From an uncultured Flavobacteriaceae bacterium (lineage in GTDB: Bacteria; Bacteroidota; Bacteroidia; Flavobacteriales; Flavobacteriaceae): a stretch of 64,000 nt of DNA. How positions within the stretch are numbered: the stretch's first letter is position 1; the number at the start of each line of letters is the position of its first letter. Of this stretch, positions 27,481-36,099 are shown piece by piece. The notes under the pieces were generated by a model. The model was not told the DNA's origin, did not search any database, and was given only the letters and a program-made list of their open reading frames with translations. The position numbers and the translations under genes are program-made. The stretch covers positions 145,733 through 209,732 of the forward strand of contig CANLVG010000011.1 of NCBI GenBank assembly GCA_947494565.1, given 5' to 3'.

Positions 27481-28266
27481 ATGAATCAACCTCTTGCCTA
27501 TATTCACCCCGGCGCCAAAATCGCAAAGAACGTCGTGGTAGAACCCTTTACGACCATACATAATAACGTGACCATTGGTGACGGTACCTGGATAGGGTCA
27601 AACGTAACCATAATGGAAGGTGCGCGAATCGGTAAAAATTGCAATATCTTTCCCGGTGCTGTTATTTCGGCTCCTCCCCAAGATTTAAAATATCAAGGAG
27701 AAGAGACTACCGTGCGCATAGGCAACGGTACTACAATTCGAGAATGTGCTACCATACATAAAGGCACCTCCGACCGAAATAAGACCGTAATCGGTAAAAA
27801 CTGTCTGATAATGGCCTATTGCCATGTCGCACACGATTGTCTAGTAGGTGATAACTGTATTTTCTCAAACAATTCTACCTTGGCCGGTCATGTGACCATC
27901 GGAGACAATGTAATCTTGGCAGGTTTGGTTGCAGTACATCAATTTGTTTCGGTAGGACAACACGCCTTCGTCACCGGAGGTTCCTTGGTCAGAAAGGATG
28001 TTCCGCCCTTTGTAAAAGCGGCTCGAGAACCGCTGTCCTACGTTGGAATCAATTCGGTAGGATTGCGCCGTCGTGGTTTCGAATCCGATAAAATACGGGA
28101 AATCCAAAACATCTACCGCATACTATATCAAAAGAACTATAACAATACTCAAGCCGTGCAGATTATCGAGGCTGAAATGGAGGCCACTCCCGAACGGGAT
28201 GAAATCTTGCAGTTTATTAGAGATTCGCAACGGGGAATCATGAAAGGATATTTCAGTACCAATTAA
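27481..28266 (+). CDS. lpxA: Acyl-ACP:UDP-N-acetylglucosamine O-acyltransferase
   Basis: First step of lipid A synthesis, transferring a 3-hydroxyacyl group to UDP-GlcNAc. The 261 residues are a hexapeptide-repeat beta-helix (1-185, with MAYCHVAHDCLVGDNCIF holding the catalytic His) and a C-terminal helical region with GLRRRGFESDKIREI. The length is exactly that of typical LpxA. Its start is 1 bp after the lpxC-fabZ stop, so the two are co-translated. efp follows after 9 bp. Confidence 0.96.
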   Translation: MNQPLAYIHPGAKIAKNVVVEPFTTIHNNVTIGDGTWIGSNVTIMEGARIGKNCNIFPGAVISAPPQDLKYQGEETTVRIGNGTTIRECATIHKGTSDRNKTVIGKNCLIMAYCHVAHDCLVGDNCIFSNNSTLAGHVTIGDNVILAGLVAVHQFVSVGQHAFVTGGSLVRKDVPPFVKAAREPLSYVGINSVGLRRRGFESDKIREIQNIYRILYQKNYNNTQAVQIIEAEMEATPERDEILQFIRDSQRGIMKGYFSTN

Positions 28267-28275
28267 AAACCATAT

Positions 28276-28842
28276 ATGGCATCAACATCTGATATTAGAA
28301 AAGGATTGTGCATCAAGTACAATAACGATATTTTTAAAATCATCGAGTTTTTACACGTAAAACCCGGCAAGGGGCCGGCTTTCGTGCGAACCAAGTTAAA
28401 AAGTGTGACCACGGGAAAGGTGATCGACAATACCTTCTCCGCAGGACATAAGATAGAAGATGTGAGAGTCGAAACGCGATCGTATCAATACCTTTATGCC
28501 GAAGGGGAGACGTATCACTTTATGAACACTGACGACTATAATCAAATATCATTGCAAGAAAGTAGTCTTGATGCTCCTGGTTTGTTGAAAGAAGGGGAAA
28601 TCGTTAAGATCATGTTCAATACCGAAGACAGTATGCCACTTTCTGTAGACATGCCTGCAAGTGTTATCTTGGAAGTTACGTATACCGAACCAGGTGTAAA
28701 AGGGAATACGGCCACTAATGCCACAAAACCTGCGAAGGTAGAGACCGGTGCCGAGGTCAATGTTCCGCTTTTTATCAACGAAGGGGATAAGATTAAAGTC
28801 GATACCGAAAAAGGGGCCTATATGGAAAGGGTGAAGGAATAA
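28276..28842 (+). CDS. efp: Elongation factor P
   Basis: Helps ribosomes through polyproline stretches. The 188 residues form the three beta-barrel domains of EF-P. The domain I tip contains HVKPGKGPAFVRTKLK, with a Lys at the modifiable position. The domain III motif VTYTEPGVKGNTATNATKPA is the family signature. Placement 9 bp behind lpxA indicates the lipid A operon continues through it. Confidence 0.97.
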   Translation: MASTSDIRKGLCIKYNNDIFKIIEFLHVKPGKGPAFVRTKLKSVTTGKVIDNTFSAGHKIEDVRVETRSYQYLYAEGETYHFMNTDDYNQISLQESSLDAPGLLKEGEIVKIMFNTEDSMPLSVDMPASVILEVTYTEPGVKGNTATNATKPAKVETGAEVNVPLFINEGDKIKVDTEKGAYMERVKE

Positions 28843-28913
28843 GGCTTGATTACAAGTCGATTCTTTCCAAACCTTTTGTAATTTCCCGTTCACAAGTACT
28901 TAAATAAGAACAG

Positions 28914-29846
28914 TTGAGATTTCCAACACCCCATACACTTCAGCAAATCACTACACTAATCGATTGTGAATCGGTCGGACCTTCGGATTTTCCAGTATTG
29001 GGAATGAACGAGATCCATGTAGTTCGCGAAGGTGAGATCGTGTTCGTAGATCATCCTAAGTATTATGACAAGGCGCTAGAAAGTAGGGCTTCAGTGATTC
29101 TGATCAATAAACGCGTGGATTGCCCTGAAGGAAAAGCGCTATTGATTTCTGATGACCCCTTTAGGGACTTCAATAAGCTAACCGATTTTTTTAAACCCTT
29201 TGAGCAATCTACCAGCTTAATTTCAACTTCAGCAAAAATAGGTCAAAATACTGTAATTCAGCCAAATACGTTTATTGGAAACAATGTAGTGATTGGTAAT
29301 AACTGTATTGTACATTCGAATGTTTCCATCTATGACAATTGCATCATAGGCGACCATGTCATCATTCATGCCGGTACCACCTTAGGATCGGATGCCTTTT
29401 ACTTTAAAAATAGACCAGAGGGTTTCGATAAGTTAAAATCCGGAGGAAATGTAGTCATCAAGAATCATGTAGAAATCGGATCTGGGTGTACTATTGATAA
29501 AGGCGTTACCGGAAGTACGACCATCGAAGAAGGAACAAAATTGGATAACCAGGTACAGGTGGGCCATGATACGGTCATCGGTAAGAAATGTTTGATCGCC
29601 GCCCAGTGCGGTATAGCGGGTTGCGTTATTGTCGAAGATGAGGTTACGTTGTGGGGTCAGGTCGGTGTGACCAGTGCTATAACAATAGGTAAGAAAGCAA
29701 TCGTATTGGCGCAGACCGGTATTTCGAAATCCATTGAAGGTGGAAAGACCTACTTTGGAAGTCCAGTGGAAGAAGCAAGAAGAAAACTGAAGCAATTGGC
29801 CGATGTGAAGAAGATTCCCTTGATCCTAAAAAAATTAGAAGAATAA
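28914..29846 (+). CDS. LpxD-like N-acyltransferase, second copy
   Basis: A 310-residue paralogue of LpxD in the same cluster. It has a shortened N-terminal domain (GEIVFVDHPKYYDKALESRA) and a left-handed beta-helix (about 100-290). The catalytic-type His is in VQVGHDTVIGKKCLIAAQ. A motif ending FGSPVEEARRKLKQL replaces the long C-terminal helix of true LpxD. Such second copies occur in flavobacteria between efp and sucD. It may acylate a different sugar nucleotide. Start is TTG at 28914 (MRFPTPHTLQQI), as no ATG lies upstream in frame. Confidence 0.85.
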   Translation: MRFPTPHTLQQITTLIDCESVGPSDFPVLGMNEIHVVREGEIVFVDHPKYYDKALESRASVILINKRVDCPEGKALLISDDPFRDFNKLTDFFKPFEQSTSLISTSAKIGQNTVIQPNTFIGNNVVIGNNCIVHSNVSIYDNCIIGDHVIIHAGTTLGSDAFYFKNRPEGFDKLKSGGNVVIKNHVEIGSGCTIDKGVTGSTTIEEGTKLDNQVQVGHDTVIGKKCLIAAQCGIAGCVIVEDEVTLWGQVGVTSAITIGKKAIVLAQTGISKSIEGGKTYFGSPVEEARRKLKQLADVKKIPLILKKLEE

Positions 29847-29884
29847 TATGCGCTAGAATGCTTTAGATTTCACGGGCAAACCTA

Positions 29885-29892
29885 TATTTTTG
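29885..29892 (+). promoter_or_regulatory. -7 element upstream of sucD
   Basis: TATTTTTG matches TAnnTTTG and is 27 bp before the sucD start, suggesting sucD has its own promoter inside the cluster. Confidence 0.45.
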
Positions 29893-29919
29893 TGCAGCTT
29901 TAAATAAATATAAAAGAAC

Positions 29920-30792
29920 ATGAGTGTCTTAGTAAACAAGGATTCCAAAATAATAGTACAGGGTTTTACCGGTAGTGAAGGTACCTTCCATGCCGAACAA
30001 ATGATTGAATACGGTACCAATGTAGTCGGTGGTGTGACTCCTGGAAAAGGTGGTCAAGAGCATTTAGGGAGACCCGTTTTCAATACGGTCGAAGAGGCGG
30101 TTGCCGAAGTAGGTGCCGATACCACTATTATTTTTGTACCCCCTGCCTTCGCAGCAGATGCCATTATGGAAGCGGCCGATGCTGGAATCAAGGTGATTAT
30201 TACGATTACCGAGGGTATTCCCGTTGCCGATATGGTAAAGGCCTCTAATTATATAAAGCACAGGAACTGTAGACTTGTCGGTCCTAACTGTCCTGGGGTG
30301 ATTACCCCTGAAGAGGCAAAAGTAGGGATCATGCCAGGTTTCGTTTTCAAGAAAGGGAACGTAGGAATCGTTTCCAAATCAGGTACGCTTACCTATGAGG
30401 CGGCTGATCAAGTGGTACGCCAAGGTTTGGGTATTACTACGGCCATCGGTATTGGTGGAGATCCCATTATAGGCACCACGACCAAAGAAGCGGTCGAATT
30501 ATTGATTAATGACGAAGACACTGACTGTGTGGTAATGATTGGTGAAATAGGAGGTCAGTTGGAAGCAGACGCGGCAAAATGGTATAAGGAAAGTGGAAGC
30601 AAAAAACCGGTAGTTGGTTTTATCGCTGGGGAAACCGCTCCTGCCGGAAGAACCATGGGCCATGCAGGTGCTATTGTAGGCGGTAGTGATGATACAGCGC
30701 AGGCAAAGAAAAGAATTATGCGAGAGCATGGTATTTACGTAGTGGATTCTCCGGCGGAAATCGGAAAAAAGGTGAAAGAAGTCTTAGGATAG
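29920..30792 (+). CDS. sucD: Succinyl-CoA ligase, alpha subunit
   Basis: TCA-cycle enzyme that makes ATP or GTP from succinyl-CoA. The 290 residues carry the CoA-binding Rossmann domain ([19 protein letters not shown]) and the ligase domain with the phosphohistidine in [20 protein letters not shown] context (here [18 protein letters not shown] near 245). The beta subunit sucC is not adjacent, so the two subunits are encoded apart, as in many flavobacteria. A terminator follows. Confidence 0.97.
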   Translation: MSVLVNKDSKIIVQGFTGSEGTFHAEQMIEYGTNVVGGVTPGKGGQEHLGRPVFNTVEEAVAEVGADTTIIFVPPAFAADAIMEAADAGIKVIITITEGIPVADMVKASNYIKHRNCRLVGPNCPGVITPEEAKVGIMPGFVFKKGNVGIVSKSGTLTYEAADQVVRQGLGITTAIGIGGDPIIGTTTKEAVELLINDEDTDCVVMIGEIGGQLEADAAKWYKESGSKKPVVGFIAGETAPAGRTMGHAGAIVGGSDDTAQAKKRIMREHGIYVVDSPAEIGKKVKEVLG

Positions 30793-30819
30793 AAACTGCC
30801 GTACCAAAGCATTTACAAC

Positions 30820-30862
30820 ATCCTGTTTAGACTGAGCTATAATCGGTTAGACAGGATTTTTT
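30820..30862 (+). terminator. Intrinsic terminator after sucD
   Basis: ATCCTGT (30820-30826) and ACAGGAT (30851-30857) are inverted, and the stem is followed by TTTTT. It is 28 bp after the sucD stop. Confidence 0.7.
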
Positions 30863-30918
30863 AATCGTCTCATAAAACAGGTTCACAGGTTGATTATAAA
30901 CGATTTACAGCTATATCA

Positions 30919-31665
30919 ATGAAACTATTAGAAGGGAAAAACGTAATTATCACAGGAGCTAGTAGAGGTATTGGAAAGGGAATTGCCGAAACGTTCGCCG
31001 AACATGGAGCGAATGTTGCCTTTACCTATAGTTCGAGTGAGGGCCCCGCCCTACAATTAGAAGAAGAGCTTAAGGCCAAGGGAGTTAATGCCAAGGCCTA
31101 CAAAAGTAATGCAGCGAGTTTTACCGAATCAGCGGACTTGGTGTCCAAAGTATTGGAAGACTTTGGGGGTATTGATGTGTTGATCAATAATGCAGGGATC
31201 ACGAAAGATAACCTGCTGATGCGAATGGCCGAAGAGGATTTCGATACCGTAATCGAAATCAATTTGAAATCGGTGTTCAATATGACCAAAGCGGTACAAC
31301 GTACGTTGCTGAAACAGCGTAAAGGTTCCATAATCAATATGAGCAGTGTCGTTGGGGTCAAAGGTAACGCTGGTCAGACCAACTATGCGGCCTCAAAGGC
31401 CGGAATGATCGGTTTTACTAAATCGGTCGCCCTGGAGTTGGGGTCGCGTAACATTCGTTGTAACGCCATAGCCCCAGGTTTCATTGAGACTGAGATGACC
31501 GCAAAGCTTGACGAAAAAGTAGTTCAAGGCTGGCGGGAAGGAATTCCGTTGAAACGTGGCGGAACCACCGAGGATATTGCCAATGCCTGCTTGTTTTTAG
31601 CTTCAGACCTATCGGCTTATGTTACAGGTCAGGTGCTGAATGTTGATGGCGGAATGTTGACGTAA
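30919..31665 (+). CDS. fabG: 3-oxoacyl-ACP reductase
   Basis: NADPH-dependent reduction of 3-oxoacyl-ACP in fatty acid elongation. The 248 residues form a classical SDR: TGASRGIGKGIA (12-23, cofactor), NNAGIT near 90, the catalytic Ser in INMSSVVG near 138, and YAASKAG (Tyr-x-x-x-Lys) near 155. RCNAIAPGFIETEMT is characteristic of FabG. It lies between a terminator and the ybjQ-type gene, so a new transcription unit starts here. Confidence 0.94.
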   Translation: MKLLEGKNVIITGASRGIGKGIAETFAEHGANVAFTYSSSEGPALQLEEELKAKGVNAKAYKSNAASFTESADLVSKVLEDFGGIDVLINNAGITKDNLLMRMAEEDFDTVIEINLKSVFNMTKAVQRTLLKQRKGSIINMSSVVGVKGNAGQTNYAASKAGMIGFTKSVALELGSRNIRCNAIAPGFIETEMTAKLDEKVVQGWREGIPLKRGGTTEDIANACLFLASDLSAYVTGQVLNVDGGMLT

Positions 31666-31688
31666 CGTTTTACTTTAAAGGATATCGG

Positions 31689-32003
31689 ATGATTTATGTA
31701 ACCACAGCGACAATTGCCGGAAAAGAGATCAGCGAGTCTCTCGGTACGGTTAGAGGCAGTACGGTACGTGCGAGAAACATAGGTCGTGATATCTTTGCAG
31801 GTCTCAAAAATATCGTTGGTGGTGAAATCTCCGAGTATACGAAGCTATTGGCACAGGCCCGTGAACAGGCCATAAAACGGATGTTGGACGATGCCGAGCG
31901 TATCGGTGCCCATGCCGTGGTAAACGTGAGGTTCAATACCTCACAGGTAATGCAGGGTGCGGCGGAAATGCTGGCCTACGGAACGGCGGTCAAATTGAAA
32001 TAG
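31689..32003 (+). CDS. YbjQ/UPF0145 family protein
   Basis: A 104-residue soluble protein of the UPF0145 (heavy-metal-binding domain, DUF74) family, known to form pentamers. Signature segments are VTTATIAGKEISESLGTVRG, RNIGRDIFAGLKNIVGGEIS and MLDDAERIGAHAVVNVRFNT. The function is unknown, despite the heavy-metal name. It follows fabG by 23 bp and precedes a miniprotein gene by 33 bp. Confidence 0.93.
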   Translation: MIYVTTATIAGKEISESLGTVRGSTVRARNIGRDIFAGLKNIVGGEISEYTKLLAQAREQAIKRMLDDAERIGAHAVVNVRFNTSQVMQGAAEMLAYGTAVKLK

Positions 32004-32036
32004 CCCCAGCTGATGAAGTAGGTACCTTTACTTCCG

Positions 32037-32138
32037 ATGCTCTTGATATACGGAGGCCTTTTTGGGGTGCTGATTTACCTTGTGATACGTAGGATCGAGG
32101 AGAAAGGGAAAGAGGATTTTGAGAAGCGAGATAACTAA
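32037..32138 (+). CDS. 33-residue single-pass membrane miniprotein
   Basis: A short frame MLLIYGGLFGVLIYLVIRRI followed by EEKGKEDFEKRDN and a stop. Residues 1-18 form one membrane helix, then a charged cytoplasmic tail. Its TAA stop directly abuts the ATG of the large VWA gene at 32139, which is a strong sign of translational coupling. It is the only frame open in this 135-bp gap, and the frame is closed by a TAG shortly upstream. No family is recognised. Confidence 0.7.
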   Translation: MLLIYGGLFGVLIYLVIRRIEEKGKEDFEKRDN

Positions 32139-34169
32139 ATGCAAACGACTACACTGTTATTCATTTTTGGGGCGGCACTTGTAGCCCTCTTATTGGCGCT
32201 TTTCCAGTATCATTTTAAAACCAAGAGAAAAGGTACTTTGGCAAAGACCTTGGCCTTCTTACGCTTTTTAAGCCTTTTCGGGCTACTCGTCTTGTTGATC
32301 AATCCCAAGTTTTCAAAAAACGAATACAGGCTAGAAAAAACCAATCTTGTCGTGCTTACCGATAACTCCACTTCCGTTGCGACGTCACAGCAACGGATAG
32401 GTGATCTAATCGATCAATTGAATCGAAACGAGGCTGTTGCCGATAGATTCGACCTGAGCAACTATCAATTTGGGACTGAACTTGCGGAACAACAAGATAG
32501 CCTTTCTTTTACTGACCAAAATACAAATATCGCCAGGGCCCTCAGCTCGACCAAAGAGATCTATAATAATACCAGCACGGTTGCGGTATTGCTTACCGAT
32601 GGCAATCAAACCCTAGGAAATGACTATGGGTTTTTGGGCAGTTCGCTGAAGTTTCCAGTACTTCCCATTGTTATCGGTGATACCACACGCTATGAAGATT
32701 TGCGAATTGATCAGGTAAATGTCAATAGATATGCATTTCTCAAGAACAAATTTCCCGTCGAGCTCTTTGTGACCTATGAGGGCCGTTCCGGTACCACCGC
32801 CCAATTGACTATTTCAGTAGACGGCACTACCCAATATAGGGAAACCCTATCGTTTACGGACGGAGATGGCACGCAAACAGTGAATGCCTTACTTGATGCT
32901 CAAACGGTAGGAGTGAAGGCCATTTCAGTGCAGTTGCAACCACTTGATAACGAGCGTAATACCGTGAATAATCAAAAGCGGATGGCCGTTGAGGTCATTG
33001 ATGAAAAAACCAATGTCGCCATCATTTCAAGTATCGTCCACCCTGACATCGGAGCACTGATTAAAGCCATCGAAAGTAATGAACAACGTTCAGTGTCCGT
33101 TAATAAGCCTACAACTTCGACCAACGTATTGGATGAGGTCGATATTTTCATACTCTATCAACCTGATGCCTCTTTCAAGGCGGTCTTTGACTATATCCGA
33201 CAAAAAAGGGGCAGTAGTTTTATCATCGGTGGCAATAAGACGGATTGGCGATTTTTTAATTCGGTGCAGCCACAGGTACGTGTCGAAGATGGATATCCAA
33301 ATCAAGAGATTTCCCCAATTTTGAATCCCTCATTTTCAAAGTTCGATATTTCCAAGGTTTCGACGGTAGACTTTCCACCGTTAGAGAGTGATGCAGGAGC
33401 AATCGTGGCAAGTGGTGATGCCGACATATTGATTTCAATGATGATTCGCGGTAGGGATATCAATACTCCTTTGCTAATCGCAAAGGAAGAACCCGAAGGA
33501 AAGAAACTTTTCCTGTTTGGGGAGAACCTTTGGAAATGGCGCGTACAGAGCTTTAGAAACGACCGGAATTTCGAGAACTTCGACCTCCTCATCGGTAAGT
33601 TGATGCTGTACCTTTCGGATAATGAGTCTAAAAAGCGGTTGAACCTCGAGTACAAGCGTATTTATGACGGTAGCGGTGATTCCAAGATCACCGCAACTTA
33701 TTTTGACGGAGCCTTTGTTTTTGATGCCAATGCAACTATGGTATTGAGGGTCAAGGAAAGGGAAAACGGATTTACAAAGGAAATACCCATGTTGCTTCAG
33801 AATGGTTTTTATGAAGCTGACCTCCTAGGAATTCCCGCTGGAACATATGACTTTACCGTTAGCGTCGAAGAAGAAAACCGGTCTTCATCCGGCAGTTTCA
33901 CCATCCTCGATTTTGATGTGGAGCAGCAATTTTTGTCATCTGACTATCAAAAGCTGCAACAACTGGCGAATTCTACCGGAGGAGTACTTTACTTTCCATC
34001 CGAAATGGATTCTTTGATAGCGCAATTAACCACCACGAATGAGTTCGCGCCCACCCAAAAGAGCTCTAAAAATGTCGTATCTTTGATAGATTTCAGAATA
34101 CTGATGGCGCTGATCGTAGCCTTCTTGGCATTGGAATGGTTCATCAGAAAATATAACGGACTAATATAA
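32139..34169 (+). CDS. Large membrane protein with VWA-like domain
   Basis: A 676-residue inner-membrane protein. Two helices lie near the N terminus (LLFIFGAALVALLLALFQYH at 5-24 and LRFLSLFGLLVLLINPKF at about 41-58), and one helix near the C terminus (FRILMALIVAFLALEWFIRK). In between is a periplasm-facing part with a VWA-like start (NLVVLTDNSTSVATSQQRIG, a degenerate DxSxS) and VAVLLTDGNQTLG. The rest is strand-rich, with a region at about 540-640 like an Ig-type domain. The layout recalls BatA-like aerotolerance proteins, but no other bat genes lie nearby. Coupled to the miniprotein upstream and 11 bp from the SPFH gene. Confidence 0.78.
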   Translation: MQTTTLLFIFGAALVALLLALFQYHFKTKRKGTLAKTLAFLRFLSLFGLLVLLINPKFSKNEYRLEKTNLVVLTDNSTSVATSQQRIGDLIDQLNRNEAVADRFDLSNYQFGTELAEQQDSLSFTDQNTNIARALSSTKEIYNNTSTVAVLLTDGNQTLGNDYGFLGSSLKFPVLPIVIGDTTRYEDLRIDQVNVNRYAFLKNKFPVELFVTYEGRSGTTAQLTISVDGTTQYRETLSFTDGDGTQTVNALLDAQTVGVKAISVQLQPLDNERNTVNNQKRMAVEVIDEKTNVAIISSIVHPDIGALIKAIESNEQRSVSVNKPTTSTNVLDEVDIFILYQPDASFKAVFDYIRQKRGSSFIIGGNKTDWRFFNSVQPQVRVEDGYPNQEISPILNPSFSKFDISKVSTVDFPPLESDAGAIVASGDADILISMMIRGRDINTPLLIAKEEPEGKKLFLFGENLWKWRVQSFRNDRNFENFDLLIGKLMLYLSDNESKKRLNLEYKRIYDGSGDSKITATYFDGAFVFDANATMVLRVKERENGFTKEIPMLLQNGFYEADLLGIPAGTYDFTVSVEEENRSSSGSFTILDFDVEQQFLSSDYQKLQQLANSTGGVLYFPSEMDSLIAQLTTTNEFAPTQKSSKNVVSLIDFRILMALIVAFLALEWFIRKYNGLI

Positions 34170-34180
34170 AATAGAATATT

Positions 34181-34996
34181 ATGGAAAAATTACCGAAAAT
34201 TGCCTTGCCTGCAGTTTTTATCTTGATCGCATTGGTCATATTGATTTCAAAATCCGCCGTCACCATCGGTTCCGGTGAGGCCGGGGTGCTATATAAAACA
34301 TTCGGAGGTGGTGTGGTAACTGATAAGCCTCCTTTAGGGGAAGGGTTTCATATTGTCGCGCCATGGAACAAAGTGTATGTTTACGAGGTAAGACAGCAGG
34401 AGCTCTTCGAAAAAATGAAAGTTCTTTCTTCCAACGGACTAGAAATACAAATTGATGCCTCGGCTTGGTATCAACCGGTTGATGTTGAATTGGGAATTTT
34501 GCACCAAAATTTAGGTGAAAATTATCTGGATCGGGTAATAAAACCTGCCATTCGGAGTGCTGCCAGAAGTGTTGTCGGTCGTTATACGCCCGAGCAATTA
34601 TACTCCAGTAAACGAGATGCCATTCAAGACGAAATATTCGCCGAGACCAAAAAAATATTGGACAAGCAGAATGTGCAATTGAATGAGGTCTTGGTTCGCG
34701 ATGTAACGCTCCCAAATACGATCAAAGAGGCCATTGAGCGTAAACTAAGACAAGAGCAAGAATCATTGGAATACGAGTTTAGATTGGTAACCGCCAAAAA
34801 AGAAGCTGAAAAAGTGACTATTGAAGCGCAGGGTAAGGCAGATGCTAATAGAATTTTGAGCGCGTCCTTAACCGATAAAATCTTACAGGATAAAGGTATC
34901 GACGCAACTTTAAAACTTTCTGAATCACCTAATTCTAAGGTAATCGTTGTAGGAGGTGGAGATGCTGGATTGCCAATAATATTAGGAAATAATTAA
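34181..34996 (+). CDS. Prohibitin-like SPFH domain protein
   Basis: A 271-residue membrane-anchored protein with an N-terminal helix (IALPAVFILIALVILISKSA at 6-25) and an SPFH domain (about 28-190; GSGEAGVLYKTFGGGVV, GRYTPEQLYSSKRD). A coiled-coil follows, then an Ala/Glu-rich end (AEKVTIEAQGKADANRIL). Bacterial members scaffold lipid-domain complexes and often regulate proteases such as FtsH. It is 11 bp from the VWA gene, so the two probably work in one membrane complex (inference). Confidence 0.9.
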   Translation: MEKLPKIALPAVFILIALVILISKSAVTIGSGEAGVLYKTFGGGVVTDKPPLGEGFHIVAPWNKVYVYEVRQQELFEKMKVLSSNGLEIQIDASAWYQPVDVELGILHQNLGENYLDRVIKPAIRSAARSVVGRYTPEQLYSSKRDAIQDEIFAETKKILDKQNVQLNEVLVRDVTLPNTIKEAIERKLRQEQESLEYEFRLVTAKKEAEKVTIEAQGKADANRILSASLTDKILQDKGIDATLKLSESPNSKVIVVGGGDAGLPIILGNN

Positions 34997-35050
34997 TAGA
35001 GTCTAAAGAAAATCATATCAAAAGGTTTTTGTGTGATTTCTAACTTTTCT

Positions 35051-35081
35051 TTTGAAAAATCAAAAATACAGTTTACTTTTA
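35051..35081 (+). promoter_or_regulatory. Promoter of the histidine operon
   Basis: TTTG at 35051-35054 and TACTTTTA at 35074-35081 are separated by 19 bp, a good -33/-7 arrangement with one mismatch in the -7. It lies 8 bp before the leader peptide start, so the leader would be nearly at the 5' end of the message. Confidence 0.55.
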
Positions 35082-35088
35082 CAACGTA

Positions 35089-35142
35089 ATGAAAAATAAG
35101 AATACACATCATCACCTTTCCACTGGCTGTCAAGCGAGGTAA
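35089..35142 (+). CDS. Histidine operon leader peptide
   Basis: A 17-residue frame, MKNKNTHHHLSTGCQAR, with three consecutive His codons (35107-35115). It is followed by an intrinsic terminator and the first his gene. This is the classic layout of translational attenuation: when charged His-tRNA is scarce, the ribosome stalls on the His codons and termination is avoided. The inverted pair CACCTTT (35113-35119) and AAAGGTG (35141-35147) forms a hairpin that a stalled ribosome would melt. Confidence 0.88.
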   Translation: MKNKNTHHHLSTGCQAR

Positions 35143-35170
35143 AGGTGTATTGTAGTATTACAGCATATTT

Positions 35171-35203
35171 AAAACCCGTTTGAGCAATCAAACGGGTTTT
35201 TTA
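35171..35203 (+). terminator. his operon attenuator terminator
   Basis: AAAACCCGTTTG (35171-35182) and CAAACGGGTTTT (35189-35200) form a perfect 12-bp stem with a 6-nt loop, followed by TT. It lies 28 bp after the leader peptide stop and 38 bp before hisG, and it is the strongest hairpin in this region. Confidence 0.92.
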
Positions 35204-35241
35204 ATTAGACCATGCGATTGCTTGAATACAAAAGAAAAGAA

Positions 35242-36099
35242 ATGACAAAAATCAGAATTGCCATTCAGAAATCAGGACGACTGAATGAAGACTCTCTCAG
35301 AATCCTTAAGGATTGTGGTATTTCAATCGATAATGGAAAGGATCAACTCAAGGCATCCTCCAGAAACTTCCCTTTGGAAGTGTTTTATTTGCGAAATGGT
35401 GACATCCCTCAATATTTGCGCGATGGAGTAGTGGACATTGCGATTATCGGAGAGAACGTATTGATCGAAAAGGGTGTTGACATCGAGTTCGTTGAAAAGC
35501 TAGGCTTTTCAAAATGTAAGGTCTCCTTGGCCGTACCCAAATCGGTAGCCTATACTTCGGTCAATGATTTTGAAGGCAAACGTATTGCAACCAGTTACCC
35601 GAATACCGTGCGTAATTATTTAGAGACAAAAGGAGTAAAAGCAGAATTGCATATCATCAATGGTTCCGTAGAAATCGCACCGAATATCGGTTTGGCAGAT
35701 GCGATATGCGATATCGTCTCGAGCGGGAGTACTCTTTTTAAGAACAATTTGAAAGAGGTGGAGGTGATGTTGAAGAGCGAGGCTGTGTTGGCCGTTTCGC
35801 CCAAAATTTCAGAGGAAAGAAAGGAGATCCTAAAAAAAATACAGTTTCGTATTCAATCGGTTTTAAGGGCCAGGCAATCGAAATACGTATTGATGAACGT
35901 ACCCAATCAAAGACTGGACGACATTCTAAAACTATTACCAGGTATGCGCAGCCCTACGGTATTGCCTTTGGCAGAAGAAGGTTGGAGCTCCGTGCATACG
36001 GTTATCAAGCAAGATACCTTTTGGGAAGTTATTGATGAATTGAAAAAGGTAGGTGCAGAAGGAATTCTAGTGTGCCCTATTGAGAAAATGGTACTCTGA
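35242..36099 (+). CDS. hisG: ATP phosphoribosyltransferase
   Basis: First and controlling step of histidine synthesis (ATP + PRPP). The ATG at 35242 gives a 285-residue long-form HisG with MTKIRIAIQKSGRLNEDSLR. An upstream ATG at 35212 is in frame, but the sequence before residue 11 of that reading is not conserved-looking. Motifs include DIAIIGENVL and ADAICDIVSSGSTLFKNNL (the PRPP-binding loop), and a C-terminal regulatory domain (KYVLMNVPNQRLDDILKLLP) that binds histidine. Its stop overlaps the next ATG by 1 bp. Confidence 0.96.
   Translation: MTKIRIAIQKSGRLNEDSLRILKDCGISIDNGKDQLKASSRNFPLEVFYLRNGDIPQYLRDGVVDIAIIGENVLIEKGVDIEFVEKLGFSKCKVSLAVPKSVAYTSVNDFEGKRIATSYPNTVRNYLETKGVKAELHIINGSVEIAPNIGLADAICDIVSSGSTLFKNNLKEVEVMLKSEAVLAVSPKISEERKEILKKIQFRIQSVLRARQSKYVLMNVPNQRLDDILKLLPGMRSPTVLPLAEEGWSSVHTVIKQDTFWEVIDELKKVGAEGILVCPIEKMVL

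Noticed and set aside
35010..35034. Weak hairpin AAATCA/TGATTT after the prohibitin-like gene as a terminator
   Set aside because: The stem is only 6 bp with no G+C and no proper T run, so I do not call it a terminator.
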